NCBI RefSeq assembly: GCF_004358665.1
Contig: NZ_SMZR01000001.1
Span: 930,001-994,000, forward strand
DNA: 64,000 bases
Source of the DNA: Jeotgalibacillus sp. S-D1
GTDB lineage: Bacteria > Bacillota > Bacilli > Bacillales > Jeotgalibacillaceae
Direction of reading: 5' to 3'
Of the stretch, positions 8,778-18,386 are shown in pieces; position 1 is the first letter of the stretch; every line of letters starts with the position of its first letter. The notes under the pieces are model-generated. The model saw only the letters and a program-made list of their open reading frames with translations, was not told the origin of the DNA and did not search any database. The position numbers and the translations under genes were made by a program.

Positions 8778-9783
8778 TTACATCATCTCCCCCGCCCCTG
8801 GCTACGATAATGTCTCCGGCTTCTTCAAGCCGTCTTATTACCGCTACAATATTCGATTGAGCTTCCTCCACATCTCTAAGTCTCACAGGTCCCATAACTT
8901 CCATTTCGTCTCTGAAACTTTCTGCCATACGCTGGGACATATTTCTGAACAACACTTCCTTAACATCCTCTGCTGAGACTTTCATAGACAATAGAAGATC
9001 TTCATTTGGAGAGTCTCTTATTACACGCTGTATAGAACGGTTATCAAGCGTTACGATATCTTCAAATACAAACATTCGTTTTTTAATTTCTTCAGCGAGT
9101 TCCGGATCCTGTATTTCAAGAGAATCGAGAATTGTTTTCTCTGTTGCCCGATCCACTCCATTCAGCACCTCTACAATCGCTTCAATGCCGCCTGTTTCTG
9201 AATAATCCTGCTGAACGGATGAGGATAATTTTCTCTCCAGAACAGCTTCAATCTCACTTATTACTTCAGGACTTGTACTCTCCATCACTGCGATGCGTCT
9301 GGCTATATCTGTTTGAATATCATGGGGCAGCGCAGAAAGGATTTTCCCTGCCTGCTGAGGGTGTAAATAAGAAAGAATTAATGCAATCGTTTGGGGATGT
9401 TCATCCTGGATAAAAGTAAACAATTGCATCGGGTCAGCTTTTTTTGCAAAATCAAATGGCTTTACGTGGAGTGATGATGTTAAACGATTTACAATCGCTT
9501 TTGCTTCATCTGGTCCAAGCGCTTTTTCAAGAACTGAATTAGCATAGCTGATTCCACCATGAGAAATATAATCCTGAGCTAAAGCAATGGTCTGAAATTC
9601 TTCAAATATTTTTTCTCTCGCCTCTTTTTCCACCTTTCGAACAGCTGAAATTTCTAACGTTAAACTTTCAATTTCTTCTTCATTTAAATGTTTATAAACA
9701 GATGAAGCAGCGTCCGGACCCAGTGAGATAAGTAAAATAGCTGCTTTTTGACTGCCGGTTAATTCCCTAGCTTTCTTTGACAT
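8770..9783 (-). CDS. fliG: Flagellar motor switch protein FliG
   Basis: 337 aa from ATG at 9783. FliG sits on the MS ring and transmits torque from the stator. The N-terminal domain (LTGSQKAAILLISLGPD) binds FliF. The armadillo middle domain has the EHPQTIALILSYL motif (about 126-138). The C-terminal domain carries the charged torque helix (DLLLSMKVSAEDVKE) and the MGPVRLRDVEEAQ motif. A longer frame begins 27 bases upstream, but AGGAGTG supports this start and B. subtilis alignment agrees. Confidence 0.97.
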   Translation of the reverse strand: MSKKARELTGSQKAAILLISLGPDAASSVYKHLNEEEIESLTLEISAVRKVEKEAREKIFEEFQTIALAQDYISHGGISYANSVLEKALGPDEAKAIVNRLTSSLHVKPFDFAKKADPMQLFTFIQDEHPQTIALILSYLHPQQAGKILSALPHDIQTDIARRIAVMESTSPEVISEIEAVLERKLSSSVQQDYSETGGIEAIVEVLNGVDRATEKTILDSLEIQDPELAEEIKKRMFVFEDIVTLDNRSIQRVIRDSPNEDLLLSMKVSAEDVKEVLFRNMSQRMAESFRDEMEVMGPVRLRDVEEAQSNIVAVIRRLEEAGDIIVARGGGDDVIV

Positions 9784-9796
9784 CAAACTTACACTC

Positions 9797-11395
9797 CTAA
9801 TCCTTAGCAATCCAGGATCTTAAGAGCTTAGCAAAGTCTTCAGGCTTTTCCTGGGCCATTTTTTCTATTTGTTTTCGCCGAATTGTTTCTTCTGATTCTC
9901 TTTCTTGAAGTAAATCTGGCGCAACTGTTGAAAATTCCTGTTCCCCCGGAAGCATATCCTCTTCCACTGTCATCACATTCCTCTTTCTGGAACGAACAAT
10001 GTAGATGATCAGCGCAGCTATAATAACAATAAGGAGGCCGGCGCCTGCATAAATCCACCATGGCATGGAAGGTTCCTGAACTGTTTCTTCCGCTCCAACC
10101 CTTCCATTAAAAGGCTGTAGTGAAACGACCACTTTTTGATCTAACTCTTCCTCGGTCAGCTCATCTGAAAATTCGTTATCAATGGACGTTCGTATAATGG
10201 TTTCCAGCATAGATTCGATGTCATCGATACGATTTTGAGGAAGAGAAGCTTCATTTTCCGGTTCTGGCGGTTCAACCATTACCTGAAAACCGATATCCCT
10301 GATACGGTAAGGACTTTCAACAATATTTTTTTTGATACGGTTAACGTCCTTATTTATGGTCTCTTCTACGTTTTCATAATTGCCGTTACCCTCTGAGTTT
10401 TCTACAAATCCAGTCAAAGTATCTCCCGGATCTCCAGCTTCTGTCAGCCCGCCAGTGTTTTCATTTCCCTCAAATGTTTCCGAGATTCGCTGTGCACTTA
10501 TTTCAATGCCTTCCATGTTTTCTTCATCAACCGGGCTAATTAAGTTTTCTTCTCTATTTTCCTGATCAAAATCAATATCTGTTGTTATGGATACCATTAC
10601 TTTGTTTTGTCCCATCAATGTACCAAGCATCATTTGAACCTGTCTCTGCAGGTCACGTTCGATCGTTTGCTTAATCTCCATTTGATCCATTACATTGGCA
10701 CCCGCAAAAGATGAATCCGGTTTTTCAAAGTCGAAATATTCAAACAATTGATTCATGATGACGATATTTTCTGGAGGGAGGTTGGGTATGCTCTTAGAAA
10801 CCAAATGATATAACGAGGATATTTGTCCATTATCAAATTGGTAACCCGGCTTCGTATGTACAACAATGGAAGCAGATGCCTGTTCGGGTGAATCGTTTAG
10901 AAACACCGCTTGTTCCGGAAGTGTAATCATTACTTTGGCATCCTGCACACCGTCAATGCTTTTGATCAGCTCAGCTAATTCTGTTTGCATTGCTTCCATT
11001 TTCAATACCTTGAATTCATTGTCTGTCATGCCGAATCCAGCATTTTCACTGAAATAGGAATAATCGATATTACCTGTCTGCGGAAGCCCTTCTGCTGCAA
11101 GCTCTACCATAAGTGTTTCTACTTGCTGTTCAGGCACTAAAATAGCAGTCCCATTATCCACTATTTCAGAGGCGATCCCCCTGCCATCAAGGTTTTCTTT
11201 AATCATTCCCGTTTCAGACGGGGTCAGGTCACTATATAAAGGCGCCATTTCACTCCGGGTTGAAAGGACTGATATAAACAAAATAATCAGCAGAAAAACG
11301 AATAATAATACTCCACCATATATCAGCTGTTTTTTGGATTTTTGTTTAAGAAATTGCATTACTTTAAAGTTTATCTTTTGAAATATTACGTTCAT
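9797..11395 (-). CDS. fliF: Flagellar MS-ring protein FliF
   Basis: 532 aa. FliF forms the membrane MS ring that seeds basal-body assembly. A first membrane segment (about 25-45) is followed by a YscJ-type ring-building region containing the SVLSTRSEMAPLYSDL start and IVMNQLFEYFDF. A second membrane segment lies near 449-471 (WWIYAGAGLLIVIIAALIIYIV). The cytoplasmic tail (KPEDFAKLLRSWIAKD) is the FliG-binding end. The periplasmic part is strongly acidic. GGAGG precedes the ATG by 6 bases. Confidence 0.97.
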   Translation of the reverse strand: MNVIFQKINFKVMQFLKQKSKKQLIYGGVLLFVFLLIILFISVLSTRSEMAPLYSDLTPSETGMIKENLDGRGIASEIVDNGTAILVPEQQVETLMVELAAEGLPQTGNIDYSYFSENAGFGMTDNEFKVLKMEAMQTELAELIKSIDGVQDAKVMITLPEQAVFLNDSPEQASASIVVHTKPGYQFDNGQISSLYHLVSKSIPNLPPENIVIMNQLFEYFDFEKPDSSFAGANVMDQMEIKQTIERDLQRQVQMMLGTLMGQNKVMVSITTDIDFDQENREENLISPVDEENMEGIEISAQRISETFEGNENTGGLTEAGDPGDTLTGFVENSEGNGNYENVEETINKDVNRIKKNIVESPYRIRDIGFQVMVEPPEPENEASLPQNRIDDIESMLETIIRTSIDNEFSDELTEEELDQKVVVSLQPFNGRVGAEETVQEPSMPWWIYAGAGLLIVIIAALIIYIVRSRKRNVMTVEEDMLPGEQEFSTVAPDLLQERESEETIRRKQIEKMAQEKPEDFAKLLRSWIAKD

Positions 11396-11446
11396 CGTAA
11401 TCCTCCGGTTTTTCGTTTACAGTCACTGCCTAAAAAATTGAAATTA

Positions 11447-11758
11447 TTATACCGACATTCTCATTACTTCCTGATATGCTTCCACCGCTTTATTTCTTAA
11501 TTCCATTGTCAGCGCTAATGATACAGATGCCTTCTGTGAGGTAATCATGACATCGTGCAAGTCTATTTTTTCACCTTTAATCATTTTTTCAGTCGCCTTA
11601 TCACTTTGAACTTGGGCATCATTCACTGTCTGTAGAGAATCGTTTAGCATTGCAGCAAAACTTTGCTGTGCTTCATATGGTGAACTTTTTTTAATTACTT
11701 GATCGTTTGACGGACGAAAAGATTCAAGTGCGGTAGTATTTATAGATTGAATTGGCAA
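11447..11758 (-). CDS. fliE: Flagellar hook-basal body protein FliE
   Basis: 103 aa from a TTG start (106 aa if an ATG at 11767 is used). FliE is the adaptor joining the MS ring to the rod. The conserved C-terminal half includes SFAAMLNDSLQTVNDAQ and GEKIDLHDVMITSQKASVSLALTMELRNK. At 11767 the AAAGG abuts the ATG with no spacer, which is why I prefer TTG, but this is uncertain. It sits between flgC and fliF as in other bacilli. Confidence 0.9.
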   Translation of the reverse strand: MPIQSINTTALESFRPSNDQVIKKSSPYEAQQSFAAMLNDSLQTVNDAQVQSDKATEKMIKGEKIDLHDVMITSQKASVSLALTMELRNKAVEAYQEVMRMSV

Positions 11759-11775
11759 ATTTGTCATCCTTTCGT

Positions 11776-12222
11776 TTATGATTTTCCGATTTGAAGAGCA
11801 CGCATCATTATTGATTTATTTGCATTAAATACCGTTACATTTGCTTCATAAGAGCGAGTAGCTGACATTAAATCCACCATTTCCCTCAAAGGGTCGACAT
11901 TCGGCAATCTCACATACCCTTCTTCGTTTGCATCGGTATGTGAAGGATCATAAAGTAATTCCCCAGGACTCTCATCTTCTATAATTCCTGAGACGGTAAC
12001 TCCATCCCCTGTTTTTGATTTGTTCATTTCAGTTTTAAGGAAAGATGTAAAACCTTCTCCTTTTTCCTGTACCATAACCGATTTTCTTTTATATGGCTGC
12101 CATTCCCCATTTTCAAAAACAGCTCTTGTTGTATTTGAATTTGCCATATTGGAAGATATTACATCCATACGTAGTCTTTGGGTTGTTAAAGCTGAAGCTG
12201 TTACATTCATCGACTGGAACAA
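11776..12222 (-). CDS. flgC: Flagellar basal-body rod protein FlgC
   Basis: 148 aa. FlgC is a proximal rod subunit. The N-terminal rod motif (MNVTASALTTQRLRMDVISSNMAN) and the C-terminal block (YVRLPNVDPLREMVDLMSATRSYEANV) are both clear. The start is TTG, 10 bases after GGAGGG; the aligned B. subtilis protein begins at the same point. It begins 4 bases after the flgB stop. Confidence 0.95.
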   Translation of the reverse strand: MFQSMNVTASALTTQRLRMDVISSNMANSNTTRAVFENGEWQPYKRKSVMVQEKGEGFTSFLKTEMNKSKTGDGVTVSGIIEDESPGELLYDPSHTDANEEGYVRLPNVDPLREMVDLMSATRSYEANVTVFNANKSIMMRALQIGKS

Positions 12223-12226
12223 TGGA

Positions 12227-12619
12227 TTATTTCCCTCCTCTGATAACAGAATTTAACGAGCCGAATTTCCCACTGATTCGTTCCACCAGCGCATCATAAT
12301 ATATTTGGTTGGTAGCTAATTCTGCCATTTCACGATCCATGTCAACACCGTTGCCATTTTCTCGCACGCTATACATTTTGGATGTTATTGTTGAAGAATT
12401 TTGTGATGCTGAAATAGGGAAATGACGGGGATCAGATACTTTTATACTAGAAGATGACATTTTCATTTCACTTTGTAATATTTCATTAAAATCCACATCT
12501 TTTGACTTATAGTTTGGCGTGTCGATATTTGCAATATTATTAGAGATGACTTTTTGCTTAACTGAAGAGTAATGCAAACCTTGTTCTAATTGACTTATTG
12601 ATCCTGAAAATAAATTCAC
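12227..12619 (-). CDS. flgB: Flagellar basal-body rod protein FlgB
   Basis: 130 aa, first gene of the fla/che operon. FlgB is the proximal rod subunit. The motif VISNNIANIDTPNYKSKDVDF (about 24-44) is the rod signature, and the C-terminus has DREMAELATNQIYYDALVERIS. The start is GTG at 12617-12619; GGGGTG is just upstream. A 535-bp AT-rich region separates it from codY and should hold the operon promoter. Confidence 0.95.
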   Translation of the reverse strand: MNLFSGSISQLEQGLHYSSVKQKVISNNIANIDTPNYKSKDVDFNEILQSEMKMSSSSIKVSDPRHFPISASQNSSTITSKMYSVRENGNGVDMDREMAELATNQIYYDALVERISGKFGSLNSVIRGGK

Positions 12620-12956
12620 TCATACACCCCAATTCCCTTTATACGACAAAGTTCGATAACAATCGATACTGTATAATAAAACACTTATACATCATTTTAC
12701 TGTTACGTTTAACTATAGTCTATAGGATTTTCAAAATATTTATAGGCTTAAAGAACCATTTTTTAAAAATTACTTTAAGTCCGGTTTATTTATTATATTT
12801 ATTAAAACAGGTTTTTAAAAACTAATAATCTCTGCTAAATCAGCGTTTTACAATAGATCCTTGTTACATTTGTAATGTTTAAGAAATTTTAGTGATAAAT
12901 TTATCCATCTTTTACGAGCTCCTTTTACAGGGTGATGCTTACAAAACAAATAGAGC

Positions 12957-12962
12957 ATTATA
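12957..12962 (-). promoter_or_regulatory. Candidate sigma-A -10 element for fla/che
   Basis: A perfect TATAAT reads on the minus strand here, upstream of flgB. No good -35 hexamer is found at 16-18 bp. A transcript from it would carry a leader of about 330 bases. A second, weaker possibility is TATAAG around 12688-12693. In B. subtilis the operon has both sigma-A and sigma-D promoters; neither can be assigned firmly here. Confidence 0.3.
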
Positions 12963-13080
12963 GTAGTGCGATGAACCGAAAAGAGTAAATTTGTTTAATG
13001 AGGACAAAAAGGAGTTAAGGTCAGGAGCGAGGAATTCGGGGAAAAGTTATGATCTTCTTCACAGATTCGTCCTTGAATAT

Positions 13081-13126
13081 AAAAAACCCCGGTTAAGGGA
13101 CTTATAAAGCGTCCGTTCGCCGGGGT
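13081..13126 (-). terminator. Intrinsic terminator after codY
   Basis: On the minus strand ACCCCGG pairs with CCGGGGT across a 27-base loop, followed by TTTTTTAT. It lies 29 bases after the codY stop and would separate the topA/xerC-codY unit from the flagellar operon. Confidence 0.75.
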
Positions 13127-13154
13127 ATCACTCTTATCTAAAGAGCATTTACTA

Positions 13155-13934
13155 TTAGTTATTTTTGATATGATCAAGCTCTAGCAGGAATTTATCATTT
13201 AATACTTTGATGTAAGTTCCTTTCATTCCAAGAGAACGGGATTCAATTACACCGGCACTTTCAAGCTTTCTAAGCGCATTAACGATCACAGATCTTGTAA
13301 TACCTACACGATCAGCGATTTTAGACGCTACAAGCAGTCCTTCATTTCCATCAAGTTCTTCAAAAATATGTTCGATTGCTTCTAATTCGCTGTAAGATAG
13401 AGAGCTAATCGCCATTTGAACAACAGCTTTGCTGCGGGCTTCTTCTTCAATTTCATCAGCTTTTTCACGAAGAATCTCCATCCCAACTACAGTAGCTCCA
13501 TATTCACCCAGAATCAAATCATCATCTTCAAATGTTTGTTCAACACGCGCAAGAATCAGCGTTCCCAAGCGTTCTCCGCCCCCAATGAATGGAACAATAG
13601 TGGTAAGTCCTTTTTTGAAAAGGTCACGATTTTCTACAGGAAAGGCTGTGTATTCACTGTCAACATCAAGGTTTGCAGATGTCTCTGAAATATTAAAAAG
13701 ATTTTTTGTATACTCTTCTGGGAACTGACGGTCTTCTAACATTTGTTTCATACGTTCGTTTTCAATTTGCTGGTTAATTGCAAACCCCAAAAGTTTTCCT
13801 TTTCTGCTTAAAATAAATACATTTGCTTCAATTACATCTGAAAGCGTCTCTGCCATTTCTTTAAAGTTAACCGGCTTACCTGCAGATTGTTGAAGCATCG
13901 AGTTGATTTGTCTTGTTTTACCTAGTAAATTCAT
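13155..13934 (-). CDS. codY: Global transcriptional regulator CodY
   Basis: 259 aa. CodY is a GTP- and branched-chain-amino-acid-sensing DNA-binding regulator of nutrition, competence and motility genes. The N-terminal GAF domain binds isoleucine/valine; the C-terminal winged helix-turn-helix is nearly identical to B. subtilis ([20 protein letters not shown]). The ATG at 13934 follows GGAGG by 11 bases; an in-frame ATG three codons earlier abuts the Shine-Dalgarno. It follows xerC-hslV-hslU as in other bacilli, where these genes are co-transcribed. Confidence 0.98.
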   Translation of the reverse strand: MNLLGKTRQINSMLQQSAGKPVNFKEMAETLSDVIEANVFILSRKGKLLGFAINQQIENERMKQMLEDRQFPEEYTKNLFNISETSANLDVDSEYTAFPVENRDLFKKGLTTIVPFIGGGERLGTLILARVEQTFEDDDLILGEYGATVVGMEILREKADEIEEEARSKAVVQMAISSLSYSELEAIEHIFEELDGNEGLLVASKIADRVGITRSVIVNALRKLESAGVIESRSLGMKGTYIKVLNDKFLLELDHIKNN

Positions 13935-14013
13935 TGTTATCATTTCCTCCTACATTCTCATAAATCGTTGTATTCGTAATACTCATCTTTCCCTATACAG
14001 AGATAATCAAACC

Positions 14014-15426
14014 TTAAAGAATAAACTCGCTTAAATCTTTATTTTTCGCAATGGTCTGCAATTTGTCATCTACATAGCCTGGAGTGATGGTAATTGTGCC
14101 AAGCGAAATATCAGAAGCCTCAAACGACAGATCTTCCAGCAATTTCTCCATAATTGTATGAAGTCGTCTCGCCCCTATATTATCAGTATCCTGATTTACC
14201 TGATAGGCAATTTCAGCAAGTCTTCTGATAGCCTCTGTAGTGAATTCCACTTCAATACCCTCTGTTCCTAATAATGCTACATACTGCTTAATAAGCGCCT
14301 GATCCGGTTCAATTAAAATACGCACAAAATCATCCACAGTCAGTTTTTGAAGCTCCACTCGTATCGGGAAGCGCCCCTGCAGCTCAGGGATTAAATCAGA
14401 CGGTTTGGCGATATGAAAAGCACCAGCTGCAATAAACAGCACATGATCGGTTTTAATCGGTCCATATTTAGTGGTGACAGTTGAGCCTTCCACAATCGGA
14501 AGGATGTCCCGCTGCACACCTTCTCTGGATACATCAGCAGAACCTGAACCTGAAGATTTAGAAGCAATTTTATCAATTTCATCAATAAAGATTATGCCCA
14601 TCTGTTCTGCACGATTTTGTGCTTCCTGTGTAACTTCATCCATATCGATTAATTTTGCGGCTTCATCATGTATTAATACTTTTCTGGCATCTTTTACTTT
14701 CAATTTACGCTTTTTCTTTTTTTTGGGCATTAAGTTGCTTAGTGCGTCTTGCATATTCATGCCCATTTGTTCCATACCTGAACCCTGCAGCATATCAAAC
14801 ATAGAAGACATCTGCTGTTCATCCACTTCGATTGTGACAGTCTGCTCTTCAAGCTCCCCATCATGCAGCCGTTTTTTTGTTTCTTTTCGCTGGTCTTTAA
14901 TTGTTGCTTCTTCTTCTTTTTGATCCGTTGAACTTTCGTCTGAGGAGTCACCTCCGCCAAACATCATTTCAAATGGATTTTTAAAATTTTGTGATTTCTT
15001 AGCAGATGGCACCAGCAATTTCACTAAGCGCTGATTGGCATTTTCCTGCGCTTTCTCCTGGACAGAAATCATTTTTTCGCCTTTAACGATCCTGACTGAG
15101 GTTTCCATTAAATCTCGCACCATCGATTCAACATCACGGCCGACATATCCAACCTCCGTAAACTTGGTTGCCTCTATCTTAATAAATGGAGCACCCACAA
15201 GTTTGGCGATTCTGCGGGCAATCTCCGTTTTACCGACGCCTGTTGGCCCCATCATCAATATATTTTTCGGTATAATCTCTTCACGAAGTGAGGTATCCAG
15301 CAGGTTGCGTCGATAACGGTTCCGCAAGGCTACAGCGACCGCGCGTTTGGCATCTCGCTGACCGACAATGTACTGATCAAGACGTTCGACAATTTGTTTG
15401 GGGGTTAGTTCTGATGATTTTGCCAT
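14014..15426 (-). CDS. hslU: ATP-dependent protease ATPase subunit HslU (ClpY)
   Basis: 470 aa. HslU is the AAA+ unfoldase that feeds substrates into HslV. Walker A is GPTGVGKTE (about 60-68), Walker B is [11 protein letters not shown], and the pore motif GYVGRD lies near 92-97. An intermediate I-domain (about 110-240) is Lys- and Met-rich. The sensor/arginine region [20 protein letters not shown] and the C-terminus ending DLSEFIL, which docks into HslV, are intact. It is 12 bases after hslV. Confidence 0.97.
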   Translation of the reverse strand: MAKSSELTPKQIVERLDQYIVGQRDAKRAVAVALRNRYRRNLLDTSLREEIIPKNILMMGPTGVGKTEIARRIAKLVGAPFIKIEATKFTEVGYVGRDVESMVRDLMETSVRIVKGEKMISVQEKAQENANQRLVKLLVPSAKKSQNFKNPFEMMFGGGDSSDESSTDQKEEEATIKDQRKETKKRLHDGELEEQTVTIEVDEQQMSSMFDMLQGSGMEQMGMNMQDALSNLMPKKKKKRKLKVKDARKVLIHDEAAKLIDMDEVTQEAQNRAEQMGIIFIDEIDKIASKSSGSGSADVSREGVQRDILPIVEGSTVTTKYGPIKTDHVLFIAAGAFHIAKPSDLIPELQGRFPIRVELQKLTVDDFVRILIEPDQALIKQYVALLGTEGIEVEFTTEAIRRLAEIAYQVNQDTDNIGARRLHTIMEKLLEDLSFEASDISLGTITITPGYVDDKLQTIAKNKDLSEFIL

Positions 15427-15438
15427 AGTCCCACTCCT

Positions 15439-15981
15439 TTATAGCTCTTCTACTACAATGTTGGTATTTGTATATACACATATATCAGCCGCCACATGTA
15501 ATGCAGCGTCAGCGATTTCTTTTGCTGTCATGGTGTCGCCTGCATGCGTTTTTAATGCACGGCCTGCAGACAATGCATAATTACCGCCTGATCCAATGGC
15601 AAGTATTCCGTCATCCGGTTCTATAACTTCTCCGGTGCCGGACACCAGCAAAAGCCCCTGTTGATCCATTACAATTAACATGGCTTCAAGACGGCGCAGC
15701 ACTTTATCACTGCGCCACTGTTTTGCTACTTCAACAGAAGCGCGCTGCAGATTGCCATTATACTCCTGAAGCTTTCCTTCAAACATCTCAAACAGTGTAA
15801 ATGCATCGGCTACGGATCCGGCAAATCCAGCGATAACCTGCCCGTTGAATAGCTTCCTTACTTTACGTGCCGTATGCTTCATGACGACTGCATTTCCGAA
15901 TGTAACCTGGCCATCACCCGACATTGCAGATTGCCCTTTATGCTGAACAGCAAAAATCGTTGTTGCATGAAATTGATCCAT
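15439..15981 (-). CDS. hslV: ATP-dependent protease proteolytic subunit HslV (ClpQ/CodW)
   Basis: 180 aa. HslV forms the proteasome-like peptidase rings capped by HslU. The sequence HATTIFAV near residue 5-12 aligns with the N-terminal catalytic Thr of E. coli HslV. In B. subtilis CodW the reported nucleophile is Ser2. Here residue 2 is Asp (MDQFHATT), so the enzyme would need a processed Thr7, or some other arrangement. [14 protein letters not shown] and the C-terminal helix are conserved. GGAGG precedes the ATG by 7 bases, leaving little doubt about the start. Confidence 0.96.
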   Translation of the reverse strand: MDQFHATTIFAVQHKGQSAMSGDGQVTFGNAVVMKHTARKVRKLFNGQVIAGFAGSVADAFTLFEMFEGKLQEYNGNLQRASVEVAKQWRSDKVLRRLEAMLIVMDQQGLLLVSGTGEVIEPDDGILAIGSGGNYALSAGRALKTHAGDTMTAKEIADAALHVAADICVYTNTNIVVEEL

Positions 15982-16017
15982 TCCGATGCCTCCTTCATGT
16001 TTAACGCGTTTTATGTA

Positions 16018-16917
16018 TCACGCTCTAGGATGAAAAGAATTGTATGTTCTGCGCAAGTGCTCTTTTGTTACATGTGTATATAACTGAGTAGATGAAAGAT
16101 GTGCATGCCCTAACAGCTCCTGCACCGTTCTAAGATCTGCTCCATTGTTTAATAAATGAGTGGCAAAGGTATGTCTGAGCATATGTGGATGGATTGAAGC
16201 CGTTAAAGATGTCTTGTTAATAAGATTTGAAAGCATATGTCTGATTCCCCGGGCAGTAAAAGGTTTCCCCCTGTGATTTATAAAAAGGGATGAATAAAGC
16301 TCTTCCTTTAATAGCTGAGGGCGGCTTTTATTAACATACTCCGTTAATGCATTCCGGGCAAATTCTCCAAAAGGTACATACCTTTCTTTTTTCCCCTTGC
16401 CCTTAACCAGGAGAGTGGACATTGCTAAATCAATATCTTTCATCTCAATCGTCGTACATTCACTTACCCGAATACCAGTCCCGTATAAAAGTTCCAAGAT
16501 GGCTTTGTTTCGCAGATCAAGGGCACTTTCCCCTTCACATGCTGAAAAAAGCTGCTCCATTTCATTTTCATAAAAAAAATGTGGCAGCCTGCCCTCTTTT
16601 TTGGGATGCAATACGTATGACATTGGATTAACTGATTGCAGTTCTTCCCGCTGTAAAAAAGAGAAAAAGCTGCGCAGGCTTGAAATTTTTCTCGATACAC
16701 TGGATCGGGAATATTTCTCCTGGTGCAACTGAACTAAATACAGCCTGGTATGAACATCATCAACTTCCTTCAGATCCCCGACTCCTTCTTTATTTAAAAA
16801 AACATAGAAGTGTTCAAGGTCATGAATATAATGCTCAATTGTTAAAGAAGAATAATTTTTTTCTGTCTGCAAATAATTAACAAACTGCTGTTTAGCATCG
16901 ATAAATGCCTGAATCAT
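16018..16917 (-). CDS. xerC: Tyrosine recombinase XerC (CodV)
   Basis: 299 aa. XerC resolves chromosome dimers at dif with XerD. The N-terminal SAM-like DNA-binding domain spans about 1-90. Catalytic residues are all visible: R150 (GTGIRVSE), Lys near 174, H245 and R248 (HPHMLRHT), H271 (LGHAHLSS) and Y280 (QLYTHV). It is downstream of trmFO and a short hairpin, and starts the xerC-hslV-hslU-codY group. GAGGTGAG precedes the ATG. Confidence 0.96.
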   Translation of the reverse strand: MIQAFIDAKQQFVNYLQTEKNYSSLTIEHYIHDLEHFYVFLNKEGVGDLKEVDDVHTRLYLVQLHQEKYSRSSVSRKISSLRSFFSFLQREELQSVNPMSYVLHPKKEGRLPHFFYENEMEQLFSACEGESALDLRNKAILELLYGTGIRVSECTTIEMKDIDLAMSTLLVKGKGKKERYVPFGEFARNALTEYVNKSRPQLLKEELYSSLFINHRGKPFTARGIRHMLSNLINKTSLTASIHPHMLRHTFATHLLNNGADLRTVQELLGHAHLSSTQLYTHVTKEHLRRTYNSFHPRA

Positions 16918-16931
16918 CTTCTCACCTCACA

Positions 16932-16966
16932 AAAGCCTCTAAATTCTAACATGAACTAGAGGCTTT
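16932..16966 (-). terminator. Hairpin between trmFO and xerC
   Basis: AAAGCCTCTA pairs perfectly with TAGAGGCTTT over a 15-base loop. The following T tract is short (about four), and the xerC Shine-Dalgarno begins within a few bases. It may be a weak terminator or attenuator setting the level of the codY group. Confidence 0.55.
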
Positions 16967-16977
16967 GGCAATAAATA

Positions 16978-18285
16978 TTACACTTTTTTCACAAAGTTCT
17001 GAATTGTTTCTATCGCTCTGTTAGCATGCTGTTCTGCTCGTTCTTTCTTGCTTTTTACTTTTTCTTCTAGATCAGGAAATAACCCAAAATTAGCATTCAT
17101 AGGCTGAAAATTTTTCGTGTTTGCCTGGGTGATGTATCTGGCCATGCTTCCAATTGCCGTCTCAGCGGGAAATAGTACAGGCTCTTCTCCCAGTGCAAGT
17201 TTAGCAGCGTTAATCCCCGCTACCAAGCCGCTTGCAGCAGATTCAACATATCCCTCTACACCCGTCATTTGACCGGCAAAGAACAGGTCTTTTCTTTCTT
17301 TGAACTGATAGGTGGCATCAAGCACCCTCGGGGAATTTATAAAGGTATTGCGGTGCATAACTCCGTACCTGACAATTTCTGCATTTTCAAGACCTGGAAT
17401 TAAGCGAATTACATCTTTTTGAGGGCCCCATTTTAAATGTGTCTGAAATCCTACAATATTATATAACGTCCCTGCAGCATCATCCTGTCTAAGCTGAACT
17501 ACTGCATAAGGTCTTTTTCCGGTCTTAGGATCTTCCAGTCCAACAGGCTTCATTGGACCAAATAATAAAGTCTTTCTGCCTCTTTCTGCCATAACCTCAA
17601 CAGGCATGCATCCTTCGAAATAAATTTCTTTTTCAAACTCTTTCAATGGAACAACCTCTGCTTCGATCAGTGCATCATAAAATGTATTAAACTCCTCTTC
17701 GTTCATTGGACAGTTTAAATACGCTGCTTCGCCTTTATCATAACGTGATTTTAAATATACTTTAGTCATATCAATGCTGTCTTTTTCGAGAATGGGAGCA
17801 GCCGCGTCATAAAAGTACAGGTATTCTTCTCCTGTCAGTTCCTTCAGCTCTGATGCCAGTCCCTCAGTAGTAAGTGGACCCGTTGCAATGATCGTTGTTC
17901 CCGCCGGAATTTTGGTAACTTCTTCAGAAAATACGGTGACATTGGGATGATCTTTCACCCTTGACGTTACATGACCGGCAAACTCATGACGATCCACAGC
18001 AAGAGCTCCTCCTGCCGGAACAGCGCATGCATCTGCCGAGCTGATAATAACTGAATTCAGCCTGCGCATTTCTTCCTTTAATACGCCAACCGCATTCGTT
18101 AAATTGTTGCCACGCAGTGAATTACTGCATACAAGTTCAGCAAATTTATCTGTATGATGCGCTGCTGTCTGACGAACAGGTCTCATTTCATAAAGGTTTA
18201 CAGCAATACCTCGTTCTGCAAGCTGCCAAGCCGCTTCACTGCCTGCCAAACCTGCTCCCACTACATTTACTACTGGTTGTGTCAT
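16978..18285 (-). CDS. trmFO: tRNA m5U54 methyltransferase TrmFO (folate/FAD-dependent)
   Basis: 435 aa. TrmFO methylates U54 of tRNA using methylene-tetrahydrofolate and FADH2. The N-terminal FAD-binding motif [16 protein letters not shown] (about 8-23) and the GidA-family blocks [15 protein letters not shown] and [16 protein letters not shown] are present. Conserved Cys residues used in catalysis are retained in CSNSL and [12 protein letters not shown]. It lies downstream of topA as in B. subtilis (gid). AAGGAGG precedes the ATG. Confidence 0.97.
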   Translation of the reverse strand: MTQPVVNVVGAGLAGSEAAWQLAERGIAVNLYEMRPVRQTAAHHTDKFAELVCSNSLRGNNLTNAVGVLKEEMRRLNSVIISSADACAVPAGGALAVDRHEFAGHVTSRVKDHPNVTVFSEEVTKIPAGTTIIATGPLTTEGLASELKELTGEEYLYFYDAAAPILEKDSIDMTKVYLKSRYDKGEAAYLNCPMNEEEFNTFYDALIEAEVVPLKEFEKEIYFEGCMPVEVMAERGRKTLLFGPMKPVGLEDPKTGKRPYAVVQLRQDDAAGTLYNIVGFQTHLKWGPQKDVIRLIPGLENAEIVRYGVMHRNTFINSPRVLDATYQFKERKDLFFAGQMTGVEGYVESAASGLVAGINAAKLALGEEPVLFPAETAIGSMARYITQANTKNFQPMNANFGLFPDLEEKVKSKKERAEQHANRAIETIQNFVKKV

Positions 18286-18342
18286 AGTTTTATTCCTCCT
18301 TGCGCTTCATAGCCATTAAATAGTTTATCATATATGTGCAAA

Positions 18343-18374
18343 CAAGAAAGAGCCTGACGCATCAAGCCGCCAGG
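18343..18374 (-). terminator. Probable terminator after topA
   Basis: CCTGGCG pairs with CGTCAGG (one G-T pair) over an 8-base loop, followed by the pyrimidine-rich CTCTTTCTTGTTT. It starts 13 bases beyond the topA stop. Confidence 0.5.
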
Positions 18375-18386
18375 ACCCTTAATTGG

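Larger units (their letters stand above)
12620..13154. other. AT-rich intergenic region, codY to flgB
   Basis: No convincing protein gene occupies these 535 bases. They hold the codY terminator (13081-13126), a candidate promoter (TATAAT at 12957-12962, minus strand), a 9-codon frame with a good Shine-Dalgarno (12879-12908), two AT-rich sites resembling CodY boxes with three mismatches each (12726-12740, 12757-12771), and a short perfect inverted repeat TCGAT-N4-ATCGA (12653-12666). A consensus sigma-D promoter is not evident. Confidence 0.6.

Noticed and set aside
12673-12700. Sigma-D-like promoter upstream of flgB (TAAA-N15-ATGTATAA)
   Set aside because: Only about half of the -10 positions match GCCGATAA; too weak in AT-rich DNA.
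13959-13971. GTATT-ACG-AATAC inverted repeat upstream of codY
   Set aside because: Short and not matching a known regulator site; could be chance, so not listed as an operator.
14471-14923. 150-codon plus-strand frame opposite hslU
   Set aside because: Antisense to the hslU I-domain; Ser- and Cys-rich shadow without ribosome-binding site.
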